64,000 nucleotides of DNA, from positions 434,001 to 498,000 of the forward strand of contig NZ_CP046252.1 of assembly GCF_009720145.1 (NCBI RefSeq), read 5' to 3'. This DNA is from Sphingobium sp. CAP-1 (GTDB lineage Bacteria > Pseudomonadota > Alphaproteobacteria > Sphingomonadales > Sphingomonadaceae). Positions 43,411-50,903 of this stretch are shown here, piece by piece. How positions within the stretch are numbered: the stretch's first letter is position 1; each line of letters opens with the position of its first letter. The position numbers were made by a program, and so were the translations under genes. The notes beneath the pieces are model-generated. The model saw only the letters and a program-made list of their open reading frames with translations, did not search any database and was not told the DNA's origin.

Positions 43411-43540
43411 TCTCCCCTCCCTGGAAGGGAGGGGCCGGGGGTGGGGGGTGAGCGAAGCGAACCTATATAGAAAGGCGAGGGCGCAAGCGCCGCCCTGCGG
43501 CGCACCCACCCTCTTGCCCCTCTCTGGAAGGGAGGGGGTG
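43411..43540. repeat. Palindromic repeat, family B (copy 3), supplies proB ribosome-binding site
   Basis: Ends TCTCCCCTCCCTGGAAGGGA and CCCCTCTCTGGAAGGGAGGG, with GCCGGGGGTGGGGGGTGAGC against GCGCACCCACCCTC inside and a GGCGCTTGCGCC-type stem in the middle. It fills most of the gap between obgE and proB. Confidence 0.85.
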
Positions 43541-43550
43541 TGCATAGGCG

Positions 43551-44648
43551 TCAAATCGGCGACCAGGTGGTTTCGCCCGCGTCATCGCCGTCATCCGCCT
43601 CATCCTGCGCGCCCTGATCCAGCATCGGCAGCACTGCGTCCATCAGCGCGCCCACGCCTTCGCCGGTCGCGCCGGAAATGATGAACACATCCTCCACGCC
43701 CGCTTCCTCGCGCAACTGGTCGGCAATATCCTCCATCAGTTCCGCCCCCAGCAGGTCGCCCTTGTTGAGCGCCACGATCTGCGGCTTTTCGTCCAGTCCG
43801 CCGCCATAGGCCGCCAGTTCGTCGGTCACGATGCGGAAGGCATCGACCGGATCGTCCCCGGTCGCGTCAATGAGGTGCAGCAGCACGCGGCAGCGCTCAA
43901 TATGCCCAAGGAAGCGGTCGCCGATGCCCGCGCCCTCGGCCGCGCCCTCGATCAGGCCGGGAATGTCGGCCAGCACGAACTCCCGGTCGCGGTGCAGCAC
44001 CACGCCCAGTTGCGGCTTGGTGGTGGTGAAGGCATAGGCGCCGACCTTCGCCTTGGTGTTCGTCACCTGATTGATGAGGGTCGACTTGCCGGCATTGGGC
44101 ATCCCCACCAAACCGACATCGGCCAGCAGCTTCAGCCGCAGCCACACCCACATTTCCTGCCCCGGCCAGCCCGTGCCATGCTGGCGCGGCGCGCGGTTGG
44201 TGCTGGTCTTGTAGGACAGGTTGCCGCGTCCGCCATCGCCGCCGCGCAGGAAGGTGATGCGCTGGCCGACCTCGGTAAAGTCGGCCAGCACTTCCTGATC
44301 CTCATAGTCGGGATAGCCGTCCTCATCCTCGCTGCCTTCGATCGGCTGGGGATCGGACAATATCTGCGTGCCGACCGGCACCTTGACGATCAGATCCTCG
44401 CCGCCCGCGCCATAGCGGTTCTTGCCCATGCCGGGCATACCGCGCTGCGCCTTGAAATGCTGGGTGTAGCGAAAATCGATCAGCGTGTTTAGCCCGGCCA
44501 CGGCCTCGAAGATGATGTCGCCGCCCTTGCCGCCCATGCCGCCGTCCGGGCCGCCATATTCGACATATTTTTCACGGCGAAAACTGACCGCGCCGGGGCC
44601 GCCCCAGCCGGATTTGATATAGATTTTGGCTTGATCGAGAAAATGCAT
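43551..44648 (-). CDS. obgE: ObgE, ribosome-assembly GTPase
   Basis: An essential GTPase linked to 50S maturation and the stringent response. The 365-residue protein has the Gly-rich Obg fold (MHFLDQAKIYIKSGWGGPGA, GGPDGGMGGKGGDI), then the G domain (GMPNAGKST, DIPGLIEGAAEGAG, NKGD) and an acidic C-terminal tail. The Obg fold carries an acidic insertion (SEDEDGYPDYEDQE) often seen in sphingomonads. proB follows after a repeat. Confidence 0.96.
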   Translation of the reverse strand: MHFLDQAKIYIKSGWGGPGAVSFRREKYVEYGGPDGGMGGKGGDIIFEAVAGLNTLIDFRYTQHFKAQRGMPGMGKNRYGAGGEDLIVKVPVGTQILSDPQPIEGSEDEDGYPDYEDQEVLADFTEVGQRITFLRGGDGGRGNLSYKTSTNRAPRQHGTGWPGQEMWVWLRLKLLADVGLVGMPNAGKSTLINQVTNTKAKVGAYAFTTTKPQLGVVLHRDREFVLADIPGLIEGAAEGAGIGDRFLGHIERCRVLLHLIDATGDDPVDAFRIVTDELAAYGGGLDEKPQIVALNKGDLLGAELMEDIADQLREEAGVEDVFIISGATGEGVGALMDAVLPMLDQGAQDEADDGDDAGETTWSPI

Positions 44649-44678
44649 GGCGCGCCCATAACGCCTAATGGCGCAAAA

Positions 44679-45272
44679 TTAAACCTCGGCCTGTATCAGG
44701 GCGAATGTCAGGCTGCGCGTGGCGATTTCCCGTGCCTTTTCACGCGACAGGGCGAGCGCGGCGGCCATCGCGCCGCCCAGTTGCGAATCGCCCAGCGCCA
44801 GCAGCACCAGCATCAATGTATTGTCGCGGATCAATTCCGCTATGTCGGGCGATGGCGCGCTCGCCGCCAGCTTGTCGACCAGCCGGTGGATCGCCTCCAC
44901 CACCGGGTCCAGCGCATCCTCATTGCCCGACGCCAGCATCCAGCTCGCCAGCGCGCCCGCGCCTTCCCGGTCGAAGGCGTCGAACGTCATGTCGACGATG
45001 ACGCGCGGGGCCAGTTCGCCGCGCCGCGCCGCGTCCACTGCCTCGCCGATCTTGGCGGTGATGGTGTCGGCCAGATGCGCGGCCAGCGCCTTCTGCAATC
45101 CCGCTGCTGATCCGAAATGATGCAGCAGATTGGCGTGGGTCCGCCCGATACGCCCGGCCACGGCCTTCAGCGTCACCGCCTGCGGCCCCGCCTCGATCAG
45201 CAGGTCGCGCGCCGCCTCCACCGCGACGAGGCGGCTTTCATCGGGGCTGAGGCGTGCGCGCTTTATTGACAT
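44679..45272 (-). CDS. TetR-family transcriptional regulator
   Basis: A 197-residue TetR-like repressor. The N-terminal helix-turn-helix lies at about 15-60 (AARDLLIEAGPQAVTLKAVA, then GRIGRTHANLLHHFGS). The C-terminal ligand domain is helical and Ala/Leu rich. It is divergent from a PF10118 hydrolase gene across a 54-bp gap containing two matching palindromes, one of which overlaps this gene's own start codon. Auto-repression and control of the hydrolase are likely inferences. Confidence 0.9.
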   Translation of the reverse strand: MSIKRARLSPDESRLVAVEAARDLLIEAGPQAVTLKAVAGRIGRTHANLLHHFGSAAGLQKALAAHLADTITAKIGEAVDAARRGELAPRVIVDMTFDAFDREGAGALASWMLASGNEDALDPVVEAIHRLVDKLAASAPSPDIAELIRDNTLMLVLLALGDSQLGGAMAAALALSREKAREIATRSLTFALIQAEV

Positions 45273-45294
45273 GGATGTCAGTCACTCTTATTTA
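45266..45294 (+). promoter_or_regulatory. Candidate promoter for the PF10118 hydrolase gene
   Basis: TTGACA (45266-45271), a 17-nt spacer, then TATTTA (45289-45294). Transcription would start near 45301, inside the second palindrome. GGAGG follows about 8 nt before ATG 45327. Confidence 0.55.
45267..45280. promoter_or_regulatory. Predicted TetR operator 1
   Basis: TGACAT-GG-ATGTCA is a perfect 14-bp inverted repeat overlapping the ATG of the tetR gene and the -35 box of the divergent promoter. It matches operator 2 in half-site pattern T(G/T)ACAT. The two centres are 25 bp apart. Confidence 0.7.
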
Positions 45295-45305
45295 CATTAA
45301 TGTAA
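45292..45305. promoter_or_regulatory. Predicted TetR operator 2
   Basis: TTACAT-TA-ATGTAA is a perfect 14-bp inverted repeat over the -10 box and start-point region of the hydrolase promoter. Binding here would block transcription of the plus-strand gene. Confidence 0.7.
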
Positions 45306-45326
45306 GTAACTGCCGGAGGCATAGCC

Positions 45327-46178
45327 ATGACCCCGACTGATCTCACCATTACGCCGCGCGACCGCCGGTTCGGGCGGGACCGCGCAGCGCCGCGACATTG
45401 GCTCAATGGCGATCCGATCGCCACGGCTTTCTTCAATGCGCTGTCGATCACCTTCCCGCGCGGCGAAGCCTATTTCATCGACAGCGTGCGCGCTTTTCGG
45501 GACGGCGTGCCGGATAGGCTGGCGGGGGAGATCGCTGCCTTCATCAGGCAGGAAGTCGTCCACAGCCGCGAACATCTGGCCTTCAACCGACAGGTGACTG
45601 CCCAGGGTTATGACGTATCGCGTCTCGACGCCGATGTGACGATGGTGCTGGACCTTGCCAGACAGCGTCCGCCGATCGCCAGCCTCGCCGCGACCATGGC
45701 GCTGGAGCATTTCACTGCCATCCTCGCCCATGAACTGCTGTGCGATTCGCGCCATCTGGAGGGGGCCGATGCGGAGAGCGCCGGGCTGTGGCGCTGGCAC
45801 GCGATCGAGGAGATCGAGCATAAGGGCGTTGCCCATGATACATGGGTCCATGCCACGCGCGACTGGCCGCGCTTCCGGCGCTGGTGGGGCAGGACGGCGA
45901 TGATGCTGGTCGTGACCCGGCATTTCCTTCATCACCGCGCCCGCGGCATGATGGACCTGTTGCGGCAGGACGGCGTGACCGGTCGACAGGCATGGGGCGG
46001 GTTGCTGCATTATGCGCTCGTCCGACCGGGCATATTGCGCCGGGTGGTGCGGCCCTGGCTTGGCTATTTCCTGCCGGGCTTCCATCCCTGGCGGACCGAC
46101 GATCGCGCGCTCATCGCGCTGGCCGACACACCCTATGCCGACGCGCGCAGTGACGCTCCTGTGCCCGCGACTGTTTGA
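45327..46178 (+). CDS. PF10118-type predicted metal-dependent hydrolase
   Basis: A 283-residue protein of the family of putative metal-dependent hydrolases. Conserved ligand-like segments are QEVVHSREHLAFNRQV, ATMALEHFTAILAHELL and WRWHAIEEIEHKGVAHD, an E/H-rich pattern resembling di-metal four-helix proteins. Hydrophobic stretches in the second half suggest membrane contact. The substrate is unknown. The gene is divergent from a TetR regulator and appears to be under its control. The stop codon lies inside the first unit of a 26-bp tandem repeat. Confidence 0.85.
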   Translation: MTPTDLTITPRDRRFGRDRAAPRHWLNGDPIATAFFNALSITFPRGEAYFIDSVRAFRDGVPDRLAGEIAAFIRQEVVHSREHLAFNRQVTAQGYDVSRLDADVTMVLDLARQRPPIASLAATMALEHFTAILAHELLCDSRHLEGADAESAGLWRWHAIEEIEHKGVAHDTWVHATRDWPRFRRWWGRTAMMLVVTRHFLHHRARGMMDLLRQDGVTGRQAWGGLLHYALVRPGILRRVVRPWLGYFLPGFHPWRTDDRALIALADTPYADARSDAPVPATV

Positions 46179-46312
46179 CCGGCCCGCTGCCTGTGGCGGC
46201 TTGACCGGCCCGCTGCCTGTGGCGGCTTGACCGGCCCGCTGCCTTTGGCGGCTTGACCGGCCCGCTGCCTGTGGCAGCTTGACCGGCCCGCTGCCTGTGG
46301 CAGCTTGACCGG
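46175..46312. repeat. 26-bp tandem repeat, five units plus a partial sixth
   Basis: Units start at 46175, 46201, 46227, 46253 and 46279, each beginning TTGACCGGCCCGCTGCC. A partial TTGACCGG ends the array. Each unit contains GCTGCC-TGT-GGC(A/G)GC, a 6-bp hairpin; the A/G change keeps pairing (T-A or T-G), and one unit has TTT in the loop. There are no spacers, so this is not a CRISPR. Confidence 0.95.
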
Positions 46313-46339
46313 AATGCGGCAGAGGTATTTTATTCGGTC

Positions 46340-46873
46340 ATGCCGCAAGCGCCGATACTCGAAACCATCCGCCTGATCCTCCGTCCGCACCGGGTGGAGG
46401 ATTATCCCGCCTGTCGCATCCTCTGGGCCGATGAACAGGTGGTGCGCCATATCGGCGGCGCGCCGCAGGATGGGCAGGCAGTCTGGTTCCGCCTGCTGCG
46501 CTATGCCGGCATGTGGCCGATGCTCGGCTATGGCATGTGGGTGATCGAGGAACGCGACAGCGGCGCCTTCCTTGGCGAAGCGGGCCTGCTCAACGCGGAA
46601 CGCGGCATCCCCGAACTGGAGGGCGTGCCCGAAGCCGGCTGGGTGGTCGGTCCCGAAGCCTGGGGCAGGGGGATCGCCACCGAAGCGATGCACGCGATTC
46701 TGGAATGGGCCGACGCCCATCTCGACGCGCCCTCGCTCCGCTGCATCATCGATCCCGACAATATGGCCTCGATCAAGGTGGCGGAGAAGCTGGGCTTCCA
46801 CGCGCTGGTCGACACGACCTATGGCGGCAAGCCGACGCGGGTGTTCGAGCGCGTGAAAAACCCTCCCCTGTAG
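46340..46873 (+). CDS. GNAT-family N-acetyltransferase (RimJ/RimL type)
   Basis: A 177-residue acetyltransferase. LETIRLILRPHRVEDYPACR opens it, GWVVGPEAWGRGIATEAMHA is the acetyl-CoA-binding motif A, and DPDNMASIKVAEKLGFH is motif B. Such enzymes acetylate ribosomal protein N-termini, antibiotics or small amines; the target is not known. It follows the tandem repeat and ends in a hairpin shared with the convergent GNAT gene. Confidence 0.9.
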   Translation: MPQAPILETIRLILRPHRVEDYPACRILWADEQVVRHIGGAPQDGQAVWFRLLRYAGMWPMLGYGMWVIEERDSGAFLGEAGLLNAERGIPELEGVPEAGWVVGPEAWGRGIATEAMHAILEWADAHLDAPSLRCIIDPDNMASIKVAEKLGFHALVDTTYGGKPTRVFERVKNPPL

Positions 46874-46886
46874 AGGGAAGGGTTTT
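46856..46886. terminator. Bidirectional terminator between two GNAT genes
   Basis: AAAAACCCTCCCC-TGTAG-AGGGAAGGGTTTT pairs with small mismatches and has A/T runs on both sides, fitting a terminator for both convergent genes. The stop codon of the plus-strand gene lies in its loop. Confidence 0.75.
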
Positions 46887-46893
46887 CATTGCC

Positions 46894-47466
46894 TCACGCC
46901 GCGACCGGCAGCGCATCCCGATACAGGTCCATCGCCGGGTCGGCGCTCATTCGCGCGACTTCGCCTTCCTCGAACAGCAGGCAATCGACCATGGTGTCGC
47001 GGCCCAGGCTGTAACGCGGCTCGGCCCGTCCGGTGAAGCGGAAGCCCAGCTTGCGCAGGACATTCCCCGACGCGGCATTGTCGCTGAAATGGCAGGCGCG
47101 GATATCGGTCACGCCATTGGCGCGCGCCATCGCCAGCGCGGCGCGCGCGGCTTCGGTCGCGAACCCCAGTCCCCAATAGGGGCGGGCGATCCAGTAACCC
47201 AGTTCGGGCGCGCCATCCTCGTCCAGATGGATGCCGCAGCCGCCGACCAGGCGCGGTGCGCCCTGCGTGCGGGTGAAGGCCAGCAGGCGCGGCAGGCGGG
47301 GATGCTGCGGCAGCGCCAGAAAGGCTTCGGCATCGTCCAGCCCATAGGGGCTGGGGACGCGCGCCAGGTTGCGGGCGACCGCGGGGTCGTTGATGGCGAT
47401 AGCCAGCGCCGGAGCGTCTTCCATCCAGCCGGGACGCAGCAGCAGGCGGGGGGTGCGGGCGAACAT
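46894..47466 (-). CDS. GNAT-family N-acetyltransferase
   Basis: A 190-residue acetyltransferase of the RimJ/RimL type: RTPRLLLRPGWMEDAPALA, then ELGYWIARPYWGLGFATEAA as motif A and DNAASGNVLRKLGFRFTGRA as motif B. It lies on the same strand downstream of rplU-rpmA. That is the place where a GNAT gene often sits between rpmA and obgE in alphaproteobacteria. The substrate is unknown. Confidence 0.9.
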   Translation of the reverse strand: MFARTPRLLLRPGWMEDAPALAIAINDPAVARNLARVPSPYGLDDAEAFLALPQHPRLPRLLAFTRTQGAPRLVGGCGIHLDEDGAPELGYWIARPYWGLGFATEAARAALAMARANGVTDIRACHFSDNAASGNVLRKLGFRFTGRAEPRYSLGRDTMVDCLLFEEGEVARMSADPAMDLYRDALPVAA

Positions 47467-47616
47467 TCTCGTCTCCTCTTTCTGCGCGCCGTTAGCTGTC
47501 TTTCATGACGGCTTCGCGACGCTTGCGTTCTGGATGATTCCCCGCCCGCACGACGCGCGAGAAGGCGTTGAGTTCCAGAGACTTGAGGGATTTGCGAAGG
47601 GAAATGTCGCCCAACG

Positions 47617-47655
47617 GAAAAGGGGCGCCCTTCACATGGAAGGAGCGCCCCTTGT
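47617..47655 (-). terminator. Terminator of the rplU-rpmA operon
   Basis: On the minus strand AAGGGGCGCTCCTTC pairs with GAAGGGCGCCCCTT and is followed by TT. It lies about 85 bp after the rpmA stop, upstream of the GNAT gene. Confidence 0.8.
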
Positions 47656-47738
47656 TCCCTCGGACCGGGCTTCAGGCCAATGGCCCGAACCCCATCAGGG
47701 TCGCTCCTGTCGGAGGACGACCCGTCATCAGTCGTCCG

Positions 47739-48008
47739 TTATTCTGCGGCTGCGGCCAGCGCGTCTACCGACACATATTTGCGGCCGAGCTTGCCGGTGT
47801 GGAACACCACCTTGCCTTCGCCGAGCGCGAAGAGGGTGTGATCCTTGCCCATGCCAACATTGCGGCCCGGATAGACGCGGGTGCCGCGCTGGCGAATGAT
47901 GATGTTGCCGCCGATCACGTCCTGACCGCCGAACTTCTTCACGCCAAGGCGCTTCGACTCAGAATCGCGACCGTTACGCGACGAACCGCCAGCTTTCTTA
48001 TGTGCCAT
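47739..48008 (-). CDS. rpmA: 50S ribosomal protein L27
   Basis: An 89-residue protein starting MAHKKAGGSSRNGRDSESKR and containing VIGGNIIIRQRGTRVYPGRN and HTLFALGEGKVVF, all diagnostic of L27, which reaches the peptidyl-transferase centre. The N-terminus needs only Met removal. It lies 32 bp downstream of rplU. Confidence 0.98.
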   Translation of the reverse strand: MAHKKAGGSSRNGRDSESKRLGVKKFGGQDVIGGNIIIRQRGTRVYPGRNVGMGKDHTLFALGEGKVVFHTGKLGRKYVSVDALAAAAE

Positions 48009-48040
48009 GACTTAAACTCCTCGAAATCTTGCGCTGCGGA

Positions 48041-48337
48041 TCAGGCGATCGACACGATCTTCAGGATCGTGTGATTCTGGCGATGACCGTTCTTGCGGCG
48101 ATAATTGTGGCGGCGGCGCTTCTTAAAGACGATGACCTTCTCGCCCTTCGCCTGCGCGATGATTTCGGCTGCGACGGTCAGCTTGGCCGCGTCCTTCAGT
48201 TCGCCGCCTTCACCGGCCAGCAGGACATCGTCCAGCGTCACCTTGTCGCCGGCTTCGCCAGCCAGCTTTTCAACGACGATCTTGTCTCCGGCGGCGACGC
48301 GATACTGCTTGCCGCCTGTGCGCACGATAGCGAACAT
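48041..48337 (-). CDS. rplU: 50S ribosomal protein L21
   Basis: A 98-residue protein starting MFAIVRTGGKQYRVAAGDK. KVIVFKKRRRHNYRRKNGHR with QNHT is the conserved C-terminal rRNA-binding segment. ATG 48337 is chosen over an upstream TTG because homology begins there. It forms an operon with rpmA. The 188 bp upstream hold no recognisable gene. Confidence 0.98.
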   Translation of the reverse strand: MFAIVRTGGKQYRVAAGDKIVVEKLAGEAGDKVTLDDVLLAGEGGELKDAAKLTVAAEIIAQAKGEKVIVFKKRRRHNYRRKNGHRQNHTILKIVSIA

Positions 48338-48526
48338 GGCTTGTCTCTTCTCGTTCAAATCTGCTTTACGCAGCTCACCAAAGACTTGAAGTCCTGCCGA
48401 CCCGCGCGGGAATGTGGCCCGTTAGTGGAATGACTCGCGGCTGTCAACCGATCGGGCTGGTTTCCGCACTGGTTTTCGCGCCCTCCTTTCCCTATCTTAT
48501 GTGGAACACAGGGATATGGCGACCAG

Positions 48527-48922
48527 ATGCGATATATGGGCATGGAAAAGCGGAAGGGAAGGGGTGCGAAGCCCCGCGCCGCGATTCTCTTTGCCCTGTG
48601 GACACTGATCGCCATTACTTTGCTGTCGGCGCTGGCCCCGCTTGGCCCGCCGCTCAGCCGGCTTACCGGATCAGCCTTCAACCCGGCGACCAGCGATGTG
48701 GTGCTGAAGGTCCGCGCGCCGGCTACGGCGCAGGCGATGCCGGTCGTCCGTCACGATGGCGACGCCGCGCCGCCGGTTGCGCTTGGCGGCCTGTTTGCGG
48801 TCCTGATCGTCGCCCTGTGGCGCCTTATCCCCATGGCTTTCACGCCGTCCGCGCGACAGAGCCGTTTGCGCCCTGTCCTCGTGCGTGCGCATCGTGCCAG
48901 AGCGCCGCCCGCCGCCTTCTGA
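48527..48922 (+). CDS. Hypothetical small membrane protein
   Basis: A 131-residue product starting MRYMGMEKRKGRGAKPRAAI. It has a basic N-terminus, a hydrophobic segment ILFALWTLIAITLLSALAPL at about 20-40, a polar stretch, a second hydrophobic segment at about 87-102 (LGGLFAVLIVALWRLI), and an Arg-rich tail. No family is recognised. An alternative start is the Met at residue 6. A weak hairpin (GCCCG/CGGGC) follows the stop. Confidence 0.5.
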   Translation: MRYMGMEKRKGRGAKPRAAILFALWTLIAITLLSALAPLGPPLSRLTGSAFNPATSDVVLKVRAPATAQAMPVVRHDGDAAPPVALGGLFAVLIVALWRLIPMAFTPSARQSRLRPVLVRAHRARAPPAAF

Positions 48923-48978
48923 CGAATCGAAAACAGCCCGTCGCCAGCGGGCCTTTCGTCGTTGAGAGGAGCTTCCCC

Positions 48979-49107
48979 ATGCCTCGTAAACGCCTGCGAC
49001 GCGGCCGTCGCCGCCGTCCGCCCTGGTGGTTCATGCCGTCCGTCATGGCGGGTCTGGGCGTCGCCGCCCTTGCCCTGTCTGCGGCGATGATGACCATCGT
49101 CGAATGA
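48979..49107 (+). CDS. 42-residue Arg-rich single-span membrane protein
   Basis: MPRKRLRRGRRRRPPWWFMP is a strongly basic N-terminus, followed by one membrane helix (VMAGLGVAALALSAAMMT) and IVE. GAGAGGAG lies 7-8 nt before ATG 48979, which is a strong ribosome-binding site. It is too short for most gene callers. The topology should be cytoplasmic N-terminus by the positive-inside rule. The function is unknown. Confidence 0.6.
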   Translation: MPRKRLRRGRRRRPPWWFMPSVMAGLGVAALALSAAMMTIVE

Positions 49108-49225
49108 TCGCTCCCCACGGCCGTTCCCGACGAACGGCGTGGCCGAGACTCGTTGCATCTGTTAGTTTTTCGCCGGACGCTCGTTCCCATGCGCCCGCGT
49201 CCGGCGACCGGATCGAAAGGCAAAA

Positions 49226-50851
49226 ATGCCCCATCACACCCCTTTGATCGGCACCATCGTCGCCGGCCTTGTCGTTGCTTTCATCATGGGCGCGATTGCC
49301 CATCGTCTCAAACTTTCGCCGCTGGTGGGCTATCTCGTCGCCGGCATCATGGTCGGTCCCTTCACCCCCGGCTTCGTCGCGGACGCGGGGCTTGCCAATG
49401 AACTGGCCGAAATCGGCGTCATCCTGCTGATGTTCGGCGTCGGCCTGCATTTTTCGCTGAAGGATCTGCTGTCGGTAAAGGCCATCGCGGTCCCCGGCGC
49501 GCTGGTCCAGATCGCGGTCGCCACGCTGCTCGGCATGGGCCTTGCCCATTTCATGGGCTGGTCCCTGATGGGCGGGCTGGTATTCGGCCTTGCTTTGTCG
49601 GTCGCCAGCACCGTCGTCCTGCTGCGCGCGCTACAAGGCGCGGATCTGGTCGAGACGCGGCGCGGGCGAATCGCGATCGGCTGGCTGATCGTCGAGGATC
49701 TGGTGATGGTTCTCGCCCTTGTCCTGCTGCCCGCGCTGGCCAGCGTGATGAACGGGGCGGAAGGGGCAGGGGCCGCCGCCCTGATCGGGCCGCTGCTCGG
49801 CACCTTGCTCAAGGTGGTGGGCTTCGTCGCGGTGATGCTGATCGTGGGTCGCCGCGTCATCCCCTGGGCGCTGCACTGGGTCGTCCACACCGGATCGCGC
49901 GAGCTGTTCCGCCTTGCCGTCCTGGCCATCGCGCTGGGTGTCGCTTTCGGCGCGGCGCTGGCCTTTGACGTGTCCTTCGCGCTCGGCGCTTTCTTCGCCG
50001 GCATGATCCTGGGCGAAACCCCGCTCAGCCGCCGCGCGACCGAAGAGACGCTTCCCTTGCGCGACGCCTTCGCTGTCCTTTTCTTCGTGTCGGTCGGGAT
50101 GCTGTTCAATCCCTCGATCGTGGTGGAACAGCCGTTGCCGTTGCTCGCCACCATCCTCATCATCGTCATCGGCAAGTCGATCGCCGCCTGGGGCATCGTC
50201 CGCGCTTTCGGCCATCCCAATGTCACTGCGCTGACCATCGCCGCCAGCCTCGCCCAGATCGGCGAATTTTCCTTCATCCTGGCCTCGCTCGGCACCGGGC
50301 TGGGCGTCCTGCCGGAGGATGCCCGCGGCCTGATCCTCGCCGGTGCGATGGCGTCCATCTTCCTCAACCCCATCCTCTTCTCGATCATCGTGCGCGACCG
50401 CAAGGATGAGGATGAGTCGGCAAATGCGCCGCCGCCATCGCCCCGCATCGGCCATACCATCCTCGTCGGCTATGGCCGTGTCGGCAAGCTGATCGCCGCG
50501 CGCCTCGCCGCACGCGGCGTGCCCTTCGTGGTGGTCGAAGGCGATGCGGAAAAGGCGGAGGAGGCCGCACAGGCCGGCCTGTCGGTGGTCAAGGGCAATG
50601 CGCTGGAGGACCGGCATCTGGTCGCCGCCGGCATCGGCGAGGCGCGCCATCTGCTGATCGCGGTGCCGGAGGGTTTTGAGGGCGGTGCGATCCACGACCA
50701 TGCGCGCCATCTGAACGACAGGGTGCAGGTCATCGCCCGCGCGCACAGCGATGCGGAGGTCGCGCATCTGGAGGGGCTGGGCGTCCCCCATGTCGTCATG
50801 GGCGAACGCGAACTAGCGGCGCGAATGCTGACGCTCTGCGGCGTGGGATAA
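49226..50851 (+). CDS. ybaL: YbaL/KefB-type cation:proton antiporter
   Basis: A 541-residue CPA2-family protein. Residues about 1-385 form 12-13 membrane helices with MLFGVGLHFSLKDLL, FGLALSVASTVVLLRAL and SFALGAFFAGMILGETPLSR. Residues about 405-520 form a TrkA-N/RCK domain with the nucleotide motif LVGYGRVGKLIAARLA. The family exchanges K+ or Na+ for protons; gating by NAD(H) or thiol conjugates is known for relatives. It is single and ends at a bidirectional terminator. Confidence 0.92.
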   Translation: MPHHTPLIGTIVAGLVVAFIMGAIAHRLKLSPLVGYLVAGIMVGPFTPGFVADAGLANELAEIGVILLMFGVGLHFSLKDLLSVKAIAVPGALVQIAVATLLGMGLAHFMGWSLMGGLVFGLALSVASTVVLLRALQGADLVETRRGRIAIGWLIVEDLVMVLALVLLPALASVMNGAEGAGAAALIGPLLGTLLKVVGFVAVMLIVGRRVIPWALHWVVHTGSRELFRLAVLAIALGVAFGAALAFDVSFALGAFFAGMILGETPLSRRATEETLPLRDAFAVLFFVSVGMLFNPSIVVEQPLPLLATILIIVIGKSIAAWGIVRAFGHPNVTALTIAASLAQIGEFSFILASLGTGLGVLPEDARGLILAGAMASIFLNPILFSIIVRDRKDEDESANAPPPSPRIGHTILVGYGRVGKLIAARLAARGVPFVVVEGDAEKAEEAAQAGLSVVKGNALEDRHLVAAGIGEARHLLIAVPEGFEGGAIHDHARHLNDRVQVIARAHSDAEVAHLEGLGVPHVVMGERELAARMLTLCGVG

Positions 50852-50857
50852 AAAGAA

Positions 50858-50886
50858 GCCCCGCTCGGTTCAAAACCGAGCGGGGC
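50858..50886. terminator. Bidirectional terminator between ybaL and the DEAD-box gene
   Basis: GCCCCGCTCGGTT-CAAA-ACCGAGCGGGGC is a near-perfect 12- to 13-bp stem, preceded by AAAAAG and followed by GCTTAAAG. It lies between two convergent stops. Confidence 0.85.
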
Positions 50887-50903
50887 GCTTAAAGCCTGTT
50901 CTG

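Noticed and set aside
46175..46312. CRISPR array
   Set aside because: The 26-bp units are directly adjacent without spacers and no cas gene is present; it is a plain tandem repeat.
47467..47738. Possible small RNA or gene between the GNAT gene and rpmA
   Set aside because: Apart from the operon terminator at 47617-47655 nothing gene-like is seen.
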